DNA of 64,000 nucleotides, from NCBI RefSeq assembly GCF_000243395.2, contig NZ_CM001484.1, forward strand, positions 2,011,202-2,075,201, in the 5' to 3' direction. Of the stretch, positions 17,528 through 26,535 are shown piece after piece; position 1 is the stretch's first letter; every line of letters begins with the position of its first letter. Source of the stretch: Saccharomonospora glauca K62 (GTDB taxonomy: Bacteria > Actinomycetota > Actinomycetes > Mycobacteriales > Pseudonocardiaceae). The notes under the pieces were generated by a model. The model worked only from the letters and a program-made list of their open reading frames with translations, was not told the DNA's origin and did not search any database. A program made the translations under genes and the position numbers.

Positions 17528-18987
17528 CTCCGATCCCCGGCGAGCACGGCGTCGACCGCGGAGGTCAACGCGTCCTCGGCCCGCCGCAGCTCGGCCCGGC
17601 GGGAGTCGAACTCGCGAGTGAGCGCGTCCACGCGCTCGGCGACCCGCTGCGCCGTGCGCCGCACCGCCTCCGTCCCCGGACCTCCCGGCTGTGGGCGGTC
17701 CAGCACCCGCTGTGGACGCAACCCGGCGGCGAGCGCGGACGCCACGACGGCGTCGTCGGCCTCGCCGAGGCCCGCCTCGGTGATCGCCTTCGCCACCAGC
17801 TCCGTGGTCCATTCCACCGGGGGAGCCTGCCGCACGAGCGCGCCGACGACGGAGTGCGCGCCGCGCCAGGGAAGGCCCGCCGCGGCGAGCGCCTCGGCGA
17901 CGGCCGTCGTGGTGGCGCCCGTGGCCACCACCTCCTCCGGGGTCGGCGGTTCCAGGGGAGCGATCTCCGTCAGCAGCCCGTGCATCAGGGTGAGGAAGCG
18001 CACCGAGCGGTCCCCGGCACGCCACAGGTGCTGCTGCACGTCGGTGGTGGCGTTGTTCGAGTCCTCGTACCAGGCGGCGCCGACGTTGTTCATCGTCGCG
18101 GCCAGGTCGGCCGCGGCGGCACCGGCCATCGAGCACATGTGCTCGAGCACCACCGGGTTCTTCTTCTGCGGCATGATGCTGGAGCCCTGGCAGTAGGAGT
18201 CGGGCGTGACGATCCAGCGGAACGTCATCCAGTCCAGCATGGTGCGGGCCATCCGAGCCCCGGTCGCCAGGATGCGGGCCTGCACCGCGGCGGTCCGCAC
18301 GAGGTGTTCGGCGCCCGCCACCGCCTCGTAGGACGAGGTGAAGGTCTCGCGGAACCCGAGCAGCTCCGTGAGCCGGTCGGGTGCGATCGGCAGGTCGGTG
18401 CCCGCGAACGCGCACGACCCGAGCGGCGAGACGTTGAGCTCGTCGTAGACGGACAGCAGCTCGTCGGCCTGGCTGAGCAGCGCCTCGCCGTACCCCGCCA
18501 GGACGTGGCCCAGCGTGGTGGGCTGCGCGGGCCTGCGGTGGGTGTAGCCGATGATGAGCACGTCCGCGTGCTCCTCCGCCCGCGTCGCGGCGGCCTCGGC
18601 GGCCGCGCACGCCATGCGCGCCTGTTCGAGCACGTTCTCGCGCAGCACCATGCGGAAGACCCCGGCGTCGAGGTCGTTGCGGGAGCGGGCGAGTTGCACG
18701 TCCAGTTCGGAGCGCTGGATGCCCGCGGCCGCGGCGAGTCGCTGCTCGACGAGGTAGTAGACGTCCTCCACGCTGCCGTCGAACTCGAGTCGGTCGTCGG
18801 GGGCCGCGAGCAGCTCGCGCAACCCGGTGAGCAGCGCCCGAGCGCGCTCACCGGGCAGCAGACCCTGCTCGGCGAGCATCACGACGTGCGCGAGGCTGGC
18901 CGTCAGCATGGGGCGGTAGAGCTGGGGCGCCGACTCCTCGAAGGCGACCCTGAGATGGTTCTGCCAGTACGTGGACAGCTGGGGCAT
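17524..18987 (-). CDS. Argininosuccinate lyase-like enzyme (fumarase/aspartase superfamily)
   Basis: A 487-residue member of the ASL/fumarase superfamily. Three conserved regions are visible: RSRNDLDAG (101-109), GYTHRRPAQP (His150) and the loop GSSIMPQKKNP (268-278) with the catalytic Ser. These enzymes eliminate an amine or alcohol from a succinyl-type group to give fumarate, or catalyse comparable C-N cleavages. Here the gene sits in a sugar-uptake operon, not with argG, so it is probably not the arginine-biosynthesis enzyme; EDDS-lyase-like C-N cleavage of an N-substituted amino acid is possible. ATG 18987 is chosen (GAAGAAAG upstream); GTG 19014, two bases after the permease stop, is an alternative. 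Confidence 0.82.
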   Translation of the reverse strand: MPQLSTYWQNHLRVAFEESAPQLYRPMLTASLAHVVMLAEQGLLPGERARALLTGLRELLAAPDDRLEFDGSVEDVYYLVEQRLAAAAGIQRSELDVQLARSRNDLDAGVFRMVLRENVLEQARMACAAAEAAATRAEEHADVLIIGYTHRRPAQPTTLGHVLAGYGEALLSQADELLSVYDELNVSPLGSCAFAGTDLPIAPDRLTELLGFRETFTSSYEAVAGAEHLVRTAAVQARILATGARMARTMLDWMTFRWIVTPDSYCQGSSIMPQKKNPVVLEHMCSMAGAAAADLAATMNNVGAAWYEDSNNATTDVQQHLWRAGDRSVRFLTLMHGLLTEIAPLEPPTPEEVVATGATTTAVAEALAAAGLPWRGAHSVVGALVRQAPPVEWTTELVAKAITEAGLGEADDAVVASALAAGLRPQRVLDRPQPGGPGTEAVRRTAQRVAERVDALTREFDSRRAELRRAEDALTSAVDAVLAGDRR

Positions 18988-19016
18988 GAGACAACTTTCT
19001 TCGTCGGAAGGCACGG

Positions 19017-20783
19017 TCAGGCCACCGGAAGCGCGGTGGCCTCGGCCGTCTTCTTGCGCGGCCCGTCGCCGAGCCGGTTGGACAGGACGAGCACGGCCAG
19101 GATCAACACGATCTGCAACGTGCCGTAGGCGGCGGCGCTACCGAACTCGGAGGAGTAGATCCGGTTGTAGATCTCCACCGACATCGGCGGCAGTCCCGGC
19201 GGATAGATGATCACCGACGCGACGTACTCGCCCACGCCGTCCACGAACGCCAGCAGCGCCCCGGCGAGCACCCCGCGCACCACCAACGGAAGGGTCACGG
19301 TGCGCAGCACGCGCCACGGGCCGGCTCCCAGGTTGCGGGCGGCTTCCTCCAGCGACGGGTCCATCTGGTCGAGCGAGGCGCTCGTCGACCGGAACACCAG
19401 GGGAACGAACCGGACGAAGTAGGCGACCGGCAGGATCCACAGGGTGCCGACGAGGGTCAGGCCGAGGTTGCCCGCGTTCGGCTCGTTGAACGCGGTCACG
19501 AGGTTCACACCGATCACCGTGCCCGGCAACGCCCACGGGAGCATGATCATCACGTCGAGGACGGACCGACCGGGCAGCTTCCACCGGGCCACCACCCACG
19601 CCGTCGCCGCGCCGACGAGAATCGCCGCCGCCGTGGCCAGCAAGCTCATCTGCAGACTCACCGAGATGGGCAGCAGACTGTGGGGGTCGGTGAAGATCCG
19701 CACGTAGTTGTCGAGTGTGTACTCGCTGGGCAGCACCTGGGTCGTCCACGAGCTGTCCACCGAGAACGACACGAGCACGATCACCAGCACCGGCGCCATC
19801 AACACCACGGTGAGCACCAGGCTCCCGACGCCCGCCAGCGTCTTGCCCAACGCGGAGCCGGGGGAGCGACGCGGGCTCGGGTGGCCCTTCGACAGACTGC
19901 GGTGCACTCGGCGCCCCTGGTACCAGCGCATCGCCACGAGGAACGCGATCGACACTACCGTGAGCGCCGTCGCCTGGGTGGCCGCCAGCGCCTGATTGCC
20001 CGAGGTGCGGGCGGAGACGATCTCCATCGTCAGGGTCTGCACATTGTACAGCTGCGGGGCCGTGAACGACGCCATCGACATCATGAACGTCAACAGCGCG
20101 CCGGAGACCAACGCGGGGGTGAGCATCGGCAGCAGCACCGTGCGCCACACCCTGGCCCGGCTCGCCCCGAGGTTCGTGGCCGCCTCCTCCAACGAGCCGT
20201 CCATCCCGGCCAGTGCCGCGGACACCGACAGGTAGAAGTACGGGTACATGGTGAAGGCGTGCACGAGGATCACCCCGGCCACGCCTCCCACCGAGGTGGT
20301 CGACGGTGCGATGCCGAAGAGCTCGTTCAGCGACCGGGGCACGATCCCGGTCTCGCTGTACAGCAGGACGAAGGAGACCGCGCCGATCAGCGGCGGCAGC
20401 GCCATCGGCAGGATCGCGAACACCGACAGCAGTCGCCGCCCCGGAAAGTCGAACCGGTGCAGCAACACGGCCAGCAGCGTGCCGATGACGCCGCAGAACA
20501 CCACCGAGGCCAGCGACGTGACCACCGACAGCAGCAGCGCCCGACCGGAGGCACCGCCGAACAGGCTGCCGTAGTTCGCCGCGAAACCGTCACCGTCGGC
20601 CGAGGTCGCCGCGGTGGTCGCCATCGGGATGACGACGAAGAACAACAGGACCGCGACGACCGGGAGCGCGAGCACGTAGACGAACCGGTCGCTCTCGGGC
20701 GAGAACAGCTTCCGTCGTCCGGAGGCGGCGGGCGGGGCAGCGGCCCGGTCGTCGATGGGACGGGTGGTGGTCGGAGCGCTCAT
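19017..20783 (-). CDS. ABC transporter permease, fused two-domain (FbpB/ThiP type)
   Basis: A 588-residue permease with about 12 helices made of two homologous binding-protein-dependent permease halves. Each half carries an EAA-type loop: LEEAATNLGASRARVWRTVL in the first, and LEEAARNLGAGPWRVLRTVT in the second. Single-chain double permeases of this kind are usual in the Fe3+/thiamine/2-aminoethylphosphonate class of importers. The start ATG 20783 overlaps the ATPase stop by 4 bases. Together with the ATPase and the lipoprotein it forms a complete importer; the operon context points to an organic nitrogen or sugar compound rather than iron. Confidence 0.88.
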   Translation of the reverse strand: MSAPTTTRPIDDRAAAPPAASGRRKLFSPESDRFVYVLALPVVAVLLFFVVIPMATTAATSADGDGFAANYGSLFGGASGRALLLSVVTSLASVVFCGVIGTLLAVLLHRFDFPGRRLLSVFAILPMALPPLIGAVSFVLLYSETGIVPRSLNELFGIAPSTTSVGGVAGVILVHAFTMYPYFYLSVSAALAGMDGSLEEAATNLGASRARVWRTVLLPMLTPALVSGALLTFMMSMASFTAPQLYNVQTLTMEIVSARTSGNQALAATQATALTVVSIAFLVAMRWYQGRRVHRSLSKGHPSPRRSPGSALGKTLAGVGSLVLTVVLMAPVLVIVLVSFSVDSSWTTQVLPSEYTLDNYVRIFTDPHSLLPISVSLQMSLLATAAAILVGAATAWVVARWKLPGRSVLDVMIMLPWALPGTVIGVNLVTAFNEPNAGNLGLTLVGTLWILPVAYFVRFVPLVFRSTSASLDQMDPSLEEAARNLGAGPWRVLRTVTLPLVVRGVLAGALLAFVDGVGEYVASVIIYPPGLPPMSVEIYNRIYSSEFGSAAAYGTLQIVLILAVLVLSNRLGDGPRKKTAEATALPVA

Positions 20784-21844
20784 GGCCGCACCACCCAGGC
20801 ACGTTCGGGTTCCACCCGCACGCCCACCCGGTCCCCCGGACGCGGTAGGTCGGCTCGATCGGCCGCGGTGACCGCCAGTTCGAGCTCACCGGCGAGCAGG
20901 TCGAACTGACAGCTCGACCCGGTGAACTCGATGTTGCGCACGACGGCGTCGAAGATCCCCTCACCGGCCTCGGTGAACGCGAGGTGCTCCGGGCGGACCG
21001 ACACGGCGACCGGCTCGCCCGTGGAGACCCCGAGGTCCTCGGGATGTCCGGCCAGCACCGTCGCTCCGCTGCCCAACTTCACCGCCGCCCGGTCGCCCTC
21101 TCGGCCGACGACCTCGCCGGGCAGCACGTTGCTGCGCCCGATGAAACGGGCGACGAACGCCGACGCCGGGTGGTGGTAGACCTCTCGGGGCGTGCCGACC
21201 TGGTGCAGCTTTCCCGCCTCGAACACGGCGATGCGGTCGCTCATTGCCATCGCCTCACCCTGGTCGTGGGTGACGTAGACGCTGGTGATGCCGGACTTCT
21301 TCTGGGCTCGCCGGATCTCCGTCCGCATCTCCTCTCGCAGCTTGGCGTCCAAGTTGGACAGCGGCTCGTCGAGCAGCAGCACGGCGGGCTCGATCACGAG
21401 CGCGCGGGCCAGCGCCACTCGCTGTTGCTGACCACCCGAGAGCTGGTCGATCCGGCGCTCGGCGTAGCCGCCGAGCCCGACCAGCTCCAAGGCGTCGGCG
21501 ACCCGACGACGGCGTTCCTCCTTGGGCACCTTCCGCGACACCAGCCCGTACGCGACGTTCTGGGCGACGTTGTAGTGCGGGAACAGGGCGTAGTTCTGGA
21601 ACACCATGCCGGTGCCGCGCTTGTTCGGTGGGACGGCCGTCATGTCACGACCGTCGAACAGGATGCGACCGCTGGTGGGCGAGACGAATCCGGCGATCAT
21701 GCGAAGCGTCGTGGACTTTCCGCACCCGGACGGGCCGAGCAGGGTGAAGAACTCCCCGGCGGAAATGGCGATGTCCACGTCGTGCACCACGGGTGCCGCC
21801 GAGCCGTAGCTCTTGCTGATTCGGTCGAGGTGAACGGGGATCAT
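20780..21844 (-). CDS. ABC transporter ATP-binding protein (PotA/FbpC type)
   Basis: A 354-residue ABC ATPase. Walker A is LLGPSGCGKSTTL, the Q-loop QNYALFPHY, signature LSGGQQQRVALARAL, and Walker B VLLLDEPLSNLD, followed by a C-terminal TOBE domain (about 270-350). ATG 21844 is chosen because GGAGG (21856-21860) precedes it; a GTG six codons earlier is possible. The gene lies 34 bases after the substrate-binding lipoprotein and is coupled to the permease. Confidence 0.9.
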   Translation of the reverse strand: MIPVHLDRISKSYGSAAPVVHDVDIAISAGEFFTLLGPSGCGKSTTLRMIAGFVSPTSGRILFDGRDMTAVPPNKRGTGMVFQNYALFPHYNVAQNVAYGLVSRKVPKEERRRRVADALELVGLGGYAERRIDQLSGGQQQRVALARALVIEPAVLLLDEPLSNLDAKLREEMRTEIRRAQKKSGITSVYVTHDQGEAMAMSDRIAVFEAGKLHQVGTPREVYHHPASAFVARFIGRSNVLPGEVVGREGDRAAVKLGSGATVLAGHPEDLGVSTGEPVAVSVRPEHLAFTEAGEGIFDAVVRNIEFTGSSCQFDLLAGELELAVTAADRADLPRPGDRVGVRVEPERAWVVRP

Positions 21845-21878
21845 GGGCTGGGTTTCCTCCACACGGGCACCGGTGCGG

Positions 21879-22901
21879 TCACTGCTTGTTCTTGATGTGC
21901 TCGCTCCAGTAGGAGATCCATTCCTTCTCCTTGGCGGAGACCAGATCCCAGTCCACCGGCATCTCGGTCAGCTCCAGCGGGGCGAGCCAGCTCGGCTCCT
22001 CCGCGAGCTCGATGGTGGGGAGCTGGTAGTACTCCTCGGCGAGGTGCTTTTGGGTGTCCTGCTGGAACAAAAACTTCAGGAACTCGTCCGCGGCCTTGTC
22101 GTTGGGGCCACCCTTGACCTTGGCGATGCCGTCGACCAGCTGCGGGACTCCCGAGGCCGCCGAGACCGTCTTGAACGGGGCGTCGTGGTCCTTCTGCTGC
22201 AGCAGCACGTCCTGCAGGTTCCACACGCTCACGGGCGCTTCCTCGCGTTGGATCCGCAGGTACAGGTCGGTCGGGTTGGCGGCGTAGACCTTGGTGTTGG
22301 CGTCGAGCTTGCGCAGCCACTCGTAACCGGCTTCGGTGTCGCCGGCCCGCGCGATCATCGCCGAGTAGATGCTGCGCATGGTGCCGGAGGCGGCCACGTC
22401 GCGGACGATGATCTTGTCCTTGAACTCGGGCTTGATCAGGTCGTCCCAGTCCTTCGGGGCCTCCTCGGGACTGAGCATGTTCTCGTTGTAGAAGATGACC
22501 TCGGCGAGCACCATCTCGCCCACCCAACGGCCCTCCGCGTCACGGTAACGCTCGGGGACCGCGTCGAGCACCTCCTCGGGAGCGGGCGCGAGCAGGTCCT
22601 GCTCCGCGGCGAGGGTGAACTGCTGCTGAGTGCCGCCCCACCAGATGTCGGCCTGCGGGCGGCCCTTCTCGGCCGAGACGCGCTCGAACGCCTCCTGCGC
22701 GCCGAGGGTCAGCAGTCGGACCTTGCCCTCGTACTCGGGATGCGCGGCTTCGAAGTCCCGCACCACCTTCTCGGCGAGGCCCTTGTCGCGGGCCGTGTAG
22801 ATCGTCAGTCCGCCGCCGTCCTCCGCGGACTGGAGTCCGCAGCCGGCGGTGAGTCCGGCGAGGAGCAAAACGCCGGAGAGGAGGGTCAGGATTCTACGCA
22901 T
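21879..22901 (-). CDS. ABC transporter substrate-binding lipoprotein (family 1/Fbp-like)
   Basis: A 340-residue exported lipoprotein: hydrophobic signal and lipobox LTAGC with lipidated Cys21. The mature part begins LTIYTARDKGLAEKVVRDFE, typical of the Fe3+/putrescine/2-AEP-type periplasmic binding proteins (SBP_bac_6/8). The ATG is directly adjacent to the stop codon (TAG) of the ROK regulator gene. Iron-binding tyrosine pairs cannot be assigned, and the neighbouring catabolic genes argue for an organic ligand. It delivers substrate to the ABC permease encoded downstream. Confidence 0.87.
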   Translation of the reverse strand: MRRILTLLSGVLLLAGLTAGCGLQSAEDGGGLTIYTARDKGLAEKVVRDFEAAHPEYEGKVRLLTLGAQEAFERVSAEKGRPQADIWWGGTQQQFTLAAEQDLLAPAPEEVLDAVPERYRDAEGRWVGEMVLAEVIFYNENMLSPEEAPKDWDDLIKPEFKDKIIVRDVAASGTMRSIYSAMIARAGDTEAGYEWLRKLDANTKVYAANPTDLYLRIQREEAPVSVWNLQDVLLQQKDHDAPFKTVSAASGVPQLVDGIAKVKGGPNDKAADEFLKFLFQQDTQKHLAEEYYQLPTIELAEEPSWLAPLELTEMPVDWDLVSAKEKEWISYWSEHIKNKQ

Positions 22902-24074
22902 CTAGCTGCTCTTTCGTGGCGATGGCTGCGCGGGGTTCGCAGCGTGGGACAACAGGGAAGGGGAAACGGCCCCGATGTTCAGGGCCCTGGTTCCGAGTTC
23001 GGCGTAGACGACTTCGGGAGCGGAGGGAGCCGCTGCCCGAACGAGATCACGAAGTTCGGCGAGCCCGTCGGCGCCGAGCCGGGGCGCGGCTCCGGCGAGC
23101 ACCACGCGGGCGGGGTTGGTCACGCACGAGCAGACGACGACGGCGAAAGCCCACGCCTCGATGGCCCGGCGACGCAGCGAGGCCACGGCGGGCTCCGCAC
23201 TGCGTTCCGCCAGCGCGGTGATCGGGTCGGGGCTTTCGTGACCGTCCAGTTCGGCCAGTGCGGCGCCGATACCCGGCACGCTCCACCGCTGCTCGAAGGG
23301 ACCGCGGTCACCGGTGTGCGGGCCGGGCGGAAGACTCGTGGGCAGGAAGCCGATCTCGCCCGCGAAACCGGCCGCTCCCCGGCACAGCGATCCGTCGCTG
23401 ACCACGGCGGCGCCGATGCCGTAGCCGATGTAGACGAGCACCAGGTCGTCCACGTCGGTCGCCGCGCCGCGCTCCCGTTCCCCCAGGGCGATGAGGTTCA
23501 CGTCGTTCTCGATCTGCACCGGCAGACCCAGCTTGTCGGACAGCATCGCGGCCAGCGAGTCCTCCCCGAGGGCACGCAGCACGGGGGAGAGGGTGACCGC
23601 TCCTTTTTCCGTGGCGACACCGGGAAGGGAGAACACCACCCGGCTGGGGCGAGGTCGCGGGTCCGCGTCGAGTGCTTCGGTGGCGACCGCGACCAGATCG
23701 CCGAGGGGTTCGGCCGGGTCCACCCGGCGGCTGTGACCGCTGAGCAGTTCCCCGGCGAGATCGACGACGGCCGCGTTGGCCTGTTCACCTTCGAGCGAGA
23801 GCGCGATCAGCGACTCGGCGGACGGATTGAACCCCAGCAGACGAGGACGTCGCCCACCCGACGAGCCCGCGGTACCGACCTGAACGATGTGGCCGGTGGC
23901 CATGAGGTCCCGAACGATCGCCGTGAGCGAGGACGGCCGGTAGCCGGTCAGTTCGGCCAGTTCCGTCCGGGAGACGGGGCCGTGCTCCCGAAGCGCTGCC
24001 AGCACTGCTCCGGTTCGGATGCGGCGTAACGCCTCCTGCCCGGTCGGCGCCGACCGGTCGGTTGGGTGAGACAT
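22902..24074 (-). CDS. ROK-family transcriptional regulator
   Basis: A 390-residue repressor-type ROK protein. N-terminal winged HTH (about 12-70; VSRTELAELTGYRPSSLTAI) is followed by a ROK sugar-kinase-like domain (about 85-360) with IENDVNLIALGER and GIGAAVVSDGSLCRGAAGFA. The zinc motif CxCGxxGCxE usual after GEIGH is missing: the sequence runs GEIGFLPTSLPPGP. It may thus lack a structural zinc. It is the first gene of the eight-gene operon and its stop abuts the start codon of the binding protein, so it is probably autoregulated and controls the whole unit in response to a sugar-type ligand. Confidence 0.87.
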   Translation of the reverse strand: MSHPTDRSAPTGQEALRRIRTGAVLAALREHGPVSRTELAELTGYRPSSLTAIVRDLMATGHIVQVGTAGSSGGRRPRLLGFNPSAESLIALSLEGEQANAAVVDLAGELLSGHSRRVDPAEPLGDLVAVATEALDADPRPRPSRVVFSLPGVATEKGAVTLSPVLRALGEDSLAAMLSDKLGLPVQIENDVNLIALGERERGAATDVDDLVLVYIGYGIGAAVVSDGSLCRGAAGFAGEIGFLPTSLPPGPHTGDRGPFEQRWSVPGIGAALAELDGHESPDPITALAERSAEPAVASLRRRAIEAWAFAVVVCSCVTNPARVVLAGAAPRLGADGLAELRDLVRAAAPSAPEVVYAELGTRALNIGAVSPSLLSHAANPAQPSPRKSS

Positions 24075-24442
24075 GGCGAACTTTATACGGCATCCGAAGT
24101 AAGTTTGGGAAGATCGTTTTGCGTAGTGGTTCAGACACGTAGTGCAACGGTTCCGGCGATGGTCGTCGGGGGAGAGGGTGCCGCCGCCGGGTACGAAATG
24201 ACGTGGCGCCCGGCCGGAGAGGAGCCGGTCCCGTGCGGGATTCGGCGAGGTCGGAGCGGGGATGTCGCGGCACGGGTCGCCGGGCCCGCGTCCCCGGCGG
24301 GGCCGTGCTCGGCGGGCCCCGACCGCCGAGTGGACGCGGGTTCGGCGCGACGGCTGGAACGATTCCGTGACGATCGCCGACGAGAGAGGAAATTGTCGGT
24401 TCCTCGCGGTTTTCCAGACGTGCCCGGCCGCGAGATCGCGGG
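24075..24442. promoter_or_regulatory. Upstream region of the ROK operon
   Basis: 368 bases without a gene, between the ROK start and the end of the SDR gene. The ROK-proximal part is AT-rich (24080-24125). An imperfect inverted repeat with outer arms AACTTTAT and AGTAAGTT lies at about 24081-24106, 7-33 bases upstream of the ATG, a position fitting autoregulation. The remaining part holds nothing recognisable. Confidence 0.4.
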
Positions 24443-25243
24443 TTACGCGCAGGACATCGACAATCCACCGTCCACGGGCAGGCAGACGGCGTTGACGTAG
24501 GCGGCCTCGTCGGAGGCGAGGAACAGACACGCGTTGGCGACGTCCCACGGCGTTCCCATGCGTCCCGTGGGGCTTTGCGCGTGCCGCGCGGCGAGCAGGT
24601 CGTCGAGGGAGGTCGCCTGCGACGCCAACTGGTGGCGCACCAGGGGAGTGTCGATGAGGCCCGGTGCGACGGCATTGGCGCGGATGCCGTGAGGCGCGTA
24701 GGTGAGTGCGAGTGACACCGTGAGCTGGTTGACGGCCGCCTTCGAGGCCATGTAGGCGGGGTAAGGGTAGCCCACGTGTCGCAGCGCGGCGATCGACGAC
24801 ACGTTCACGATGGCGCCCCGGCCCCGCTCGACCATGCCGGGCAGGACGTGCTTGCAGGCGTGGAACACGCCGTCGACGTTGAGCGCGAACGCCCGCCGCC
24901 ACCGCTCGTAGCTCAGCTCGACGGGATCGCCGAGGACGGTCGCGCCCACGTTGTTGTGCAGGACGTCGACCGGGCCGAACTCCTCGACGGTTCGGCGGGT
25001 GGCTTCGGCGACCCGGTCGCCGTCGGTGACGTCCGCGGTGAGGGCCAGCGCCGTGCCGCCCTCGCCGCGAATGGCGTCGACCGTGCGCCGGGCGGCCTCG
25101 GGATCGAGGTCGGCCACGGCCACCAGCGCGCCCTCGCGGGCGTAGGTCATGGCGGCGGCCTGTCCGTTGCTGACGCCGTGTTCTCCGCCTCCGCCGCCGA
25201 ACACGAGAACCACTCGGTCCTTGAGTCGTTCACTTCGCGACAT
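24443..25243 (-). CDS. Short-chain dehydrogenase/reductase (SDR)
   Basis: A 266-residue classical SDR. The active site is visible as Ser149/150 (VNVSSIAA) and Tyr164-x3-Lys168 (YMASK); HNNVG is the NNAG equivalent and the C-terminus has the usual VDGG. Asp45 after strand 2 (VADLD) favours NAD. The nucleotide motif is unusual, GGGGGEHGVSNGQAA instead of TGxxxGIG, with an insertion. It is divergent from the TRAP transporter operon with 280 bases between starts, so it may oxidise or reduce the TRAP substrate. Specific substrate unknown. Confidence 0.83.
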   Translation of the reverse strand: MSRSERLKDRVVLVFGGGGGEHGVSNGQAAAMTYAREGALVAVADLDPEAARRTVDAIRGEGGTALALTADVTDGDRVAEATRRTVEEFGPVDVLHNNVGATVLGDPVELSYERWRRAFALNVDGVFHACKHVLPGMVERGRGAIVNVSSIAALRHVGYPYPAYMASKAAVNQLTVSLALTYAPHGIRANAVAPGLIDTPLVRHQLASQATSLDDLLAARHAQSPTGRMGTPWDVANACLFLASDEAAYVNAVCLPVDGGLSMSCA

Positions 25244-25453
25244 GATCCGCCTCCTCGGAAAAACGATCGGACCGGCATCTTCCTACCCGCGTGTCCCCGA
25301 TGGAAAGGCTGTGTTTTCGAGCACATCGGATGGTCGAACGCGACAGTCTGCACCGGATGTCCGCGCTGGCGAGCACCTGTTCGTCCGGAGATCGGGCGGC
25401 AGCGACCCGACCGAAGGGAGTCCACATTATGGGACGTTAGTCTCGCTAAGTGG

Positions 25454-25483
25454 TTGACACGCTCGAACGTCGTCTCCCACTAT
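25454..25483 (+). promoter_or_regulatory. Candidate promoter of the TRAP operon
   Basis: TTGACA at 25454-25459 and CACTAT at 25478-25483 with an 18-base spacer, 40-70 bases upstream of the dctP start. The -35 is perfect and the -10 is weak. It lies in the divergent region shared with the SDR gene. Assignment rests on sequence alone. Confidence 0.4.
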
Positions 25484-25523
25484 TCGGAGTGCCCCGTGGC
25501 AGGGGTGGACGAGGAGAGCGGCA

Positions 25524-26531
25524 ATGAGGTCGATGCGTTTCCTGCGCGGCGTCGCCGTGCTGGCCTGTCTCGTGCTGAGCGCGTGCGGGTCGGTCACTGC
25601 CACGCCGGGCGGGCCGGTCTACACCTGGACCATGACCATCACCGTCGGCGAGTCGTCGACGTGGTACCGGGCGGCACAACGTTTCGCCGACACGCTGAAG
25701 CGCGAATCGGACGGCCGGATGCGATTGCGCGTCTTCACCGGTGAGCAGCTCTCCGCGGGAGACGCCGTCGCGGGCGTCGAACAACTGATGAACGGCGACA
25801 AGGACTTCTCCTACAACTCCACGATCATCTACGCGGGCATCGACCCCCGCTTCGGCGCGATCAACGCCCCGTTCCTCTACCGGGACCACGAGGAAGCCGA
25901 CCGGGCGATCGAACACGGCGCGCGCGAGGCGTACGAGCGACTGTGCGCCGAGTTCGGCGTCACGATGCTCGGGTTCGGGGAGAGCGGTTTCCGGCAGCTC
26001 ACCAACAACGTCCGGCCGATTCGCACGCCGGAGGACCTCGACGGCATCAAGATCCGCATCCCCGGCATCGGACTGTTCACCGACATCTACCGGTCTCTCG
26101 GCGCCAACCCGACCACGATGAACTTCTCGGAGGTCTTCACCTCGTTGCAACAGGGGACCATCGAGGGGCAGGAGAACCCGATGGACGTCATCTCCTCCTC
26201 GGGACTGGCCGAGGTGCAGGAGTACCTGACGATCTGGAACTACGTGTACGACCCGATCATCCTCGGGATGAACCAGGAGCTCTACGACTCGCTCGACGAG
26301 GACGACCGGCGAATCATCCGGGAGGCGGCCCGCGAGGCGAACGAGTTCCAGATCCGGGCCAACCGGCAGGCCGAGAAGTCCCAGATCGAAGAACAGTCGC
26401 GGTTGATGGAGCTCACCGAACTCACCGAGGAGCAGATGGACCGGTTCCGGCGGGCCGTGCGCCCGATCTACGACGAGTACGCCGACGTCTGGGGCCCCAC
26501 CCTGACGAAAGCCGTGACCCCGGAGCGCTGA
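25524..26531 (+). CDS. TRAP transporter substrate-binding lipoprotein (DctP family)
   Basis: A 335-residue exported solute receptor. The lipobox LSAC gives lipidated Cys21, after a short positively charged n-region. The DctP fold is recognisable by GVEQLMNGDKDF, the loop RPIRTPEDLDGIKIRIPG with the carboxylate-binding Arg region, and NFSEVFTSLQQGTIEGQENP. TRAP receptors bind organic acids and similar anions. ATG 25524 has GAGGAG 9 bases upstream; a second ATG three codons later is possible. First gene of a complete dctPQM operon; the small permease begins 4 bases after its stop. Confidence 0.92.
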   Translation: MRSMRFLRGVAVLACLVLSACGSVTATPGGPVYTWTMTITVGESSTWYRAAQRFADTLKRESDGRMRLRVFTGEQLSAGDAVAGVEQLMNGDKDFSYNSTIIYAGIDPRFGAINAPFLYRDHEEADRAIEHGAREAYERLCAEFGVTMLGFGESGFRQLTNNVRPIRTPEDLDGIKIRIPGIGLFTDIYRSLGANPTTMNFSEVFTSLQQGTIEGQENPMDVISSSGLAEVQEYLTIWNYVYDPIILGMNQELYDSLDEDDRRIIREAAREANEFQIRANRQAEKSQIEEQSRLMELTELTEEQMDRFRRAVRPIYDEYADVWGPTLTKAVTPER

Positions 26532-26535
26532 AGCC

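Noticed and set aside
17524-18987. Calling the lyase argH of arginine biosynthesis
   Set aside because: Family motifs fit, but no other arginine gene is near and it is embedded in an ABC/sugar-kinase operon.
21879-22901. Reading the Fbp-like importer at 19-23 kb as an iron transporter
   Set aside because: Iron-ligand tyrosines cannot be assigned and the same operon carries lyase, kinase, amidohydrolase and SIS genes.
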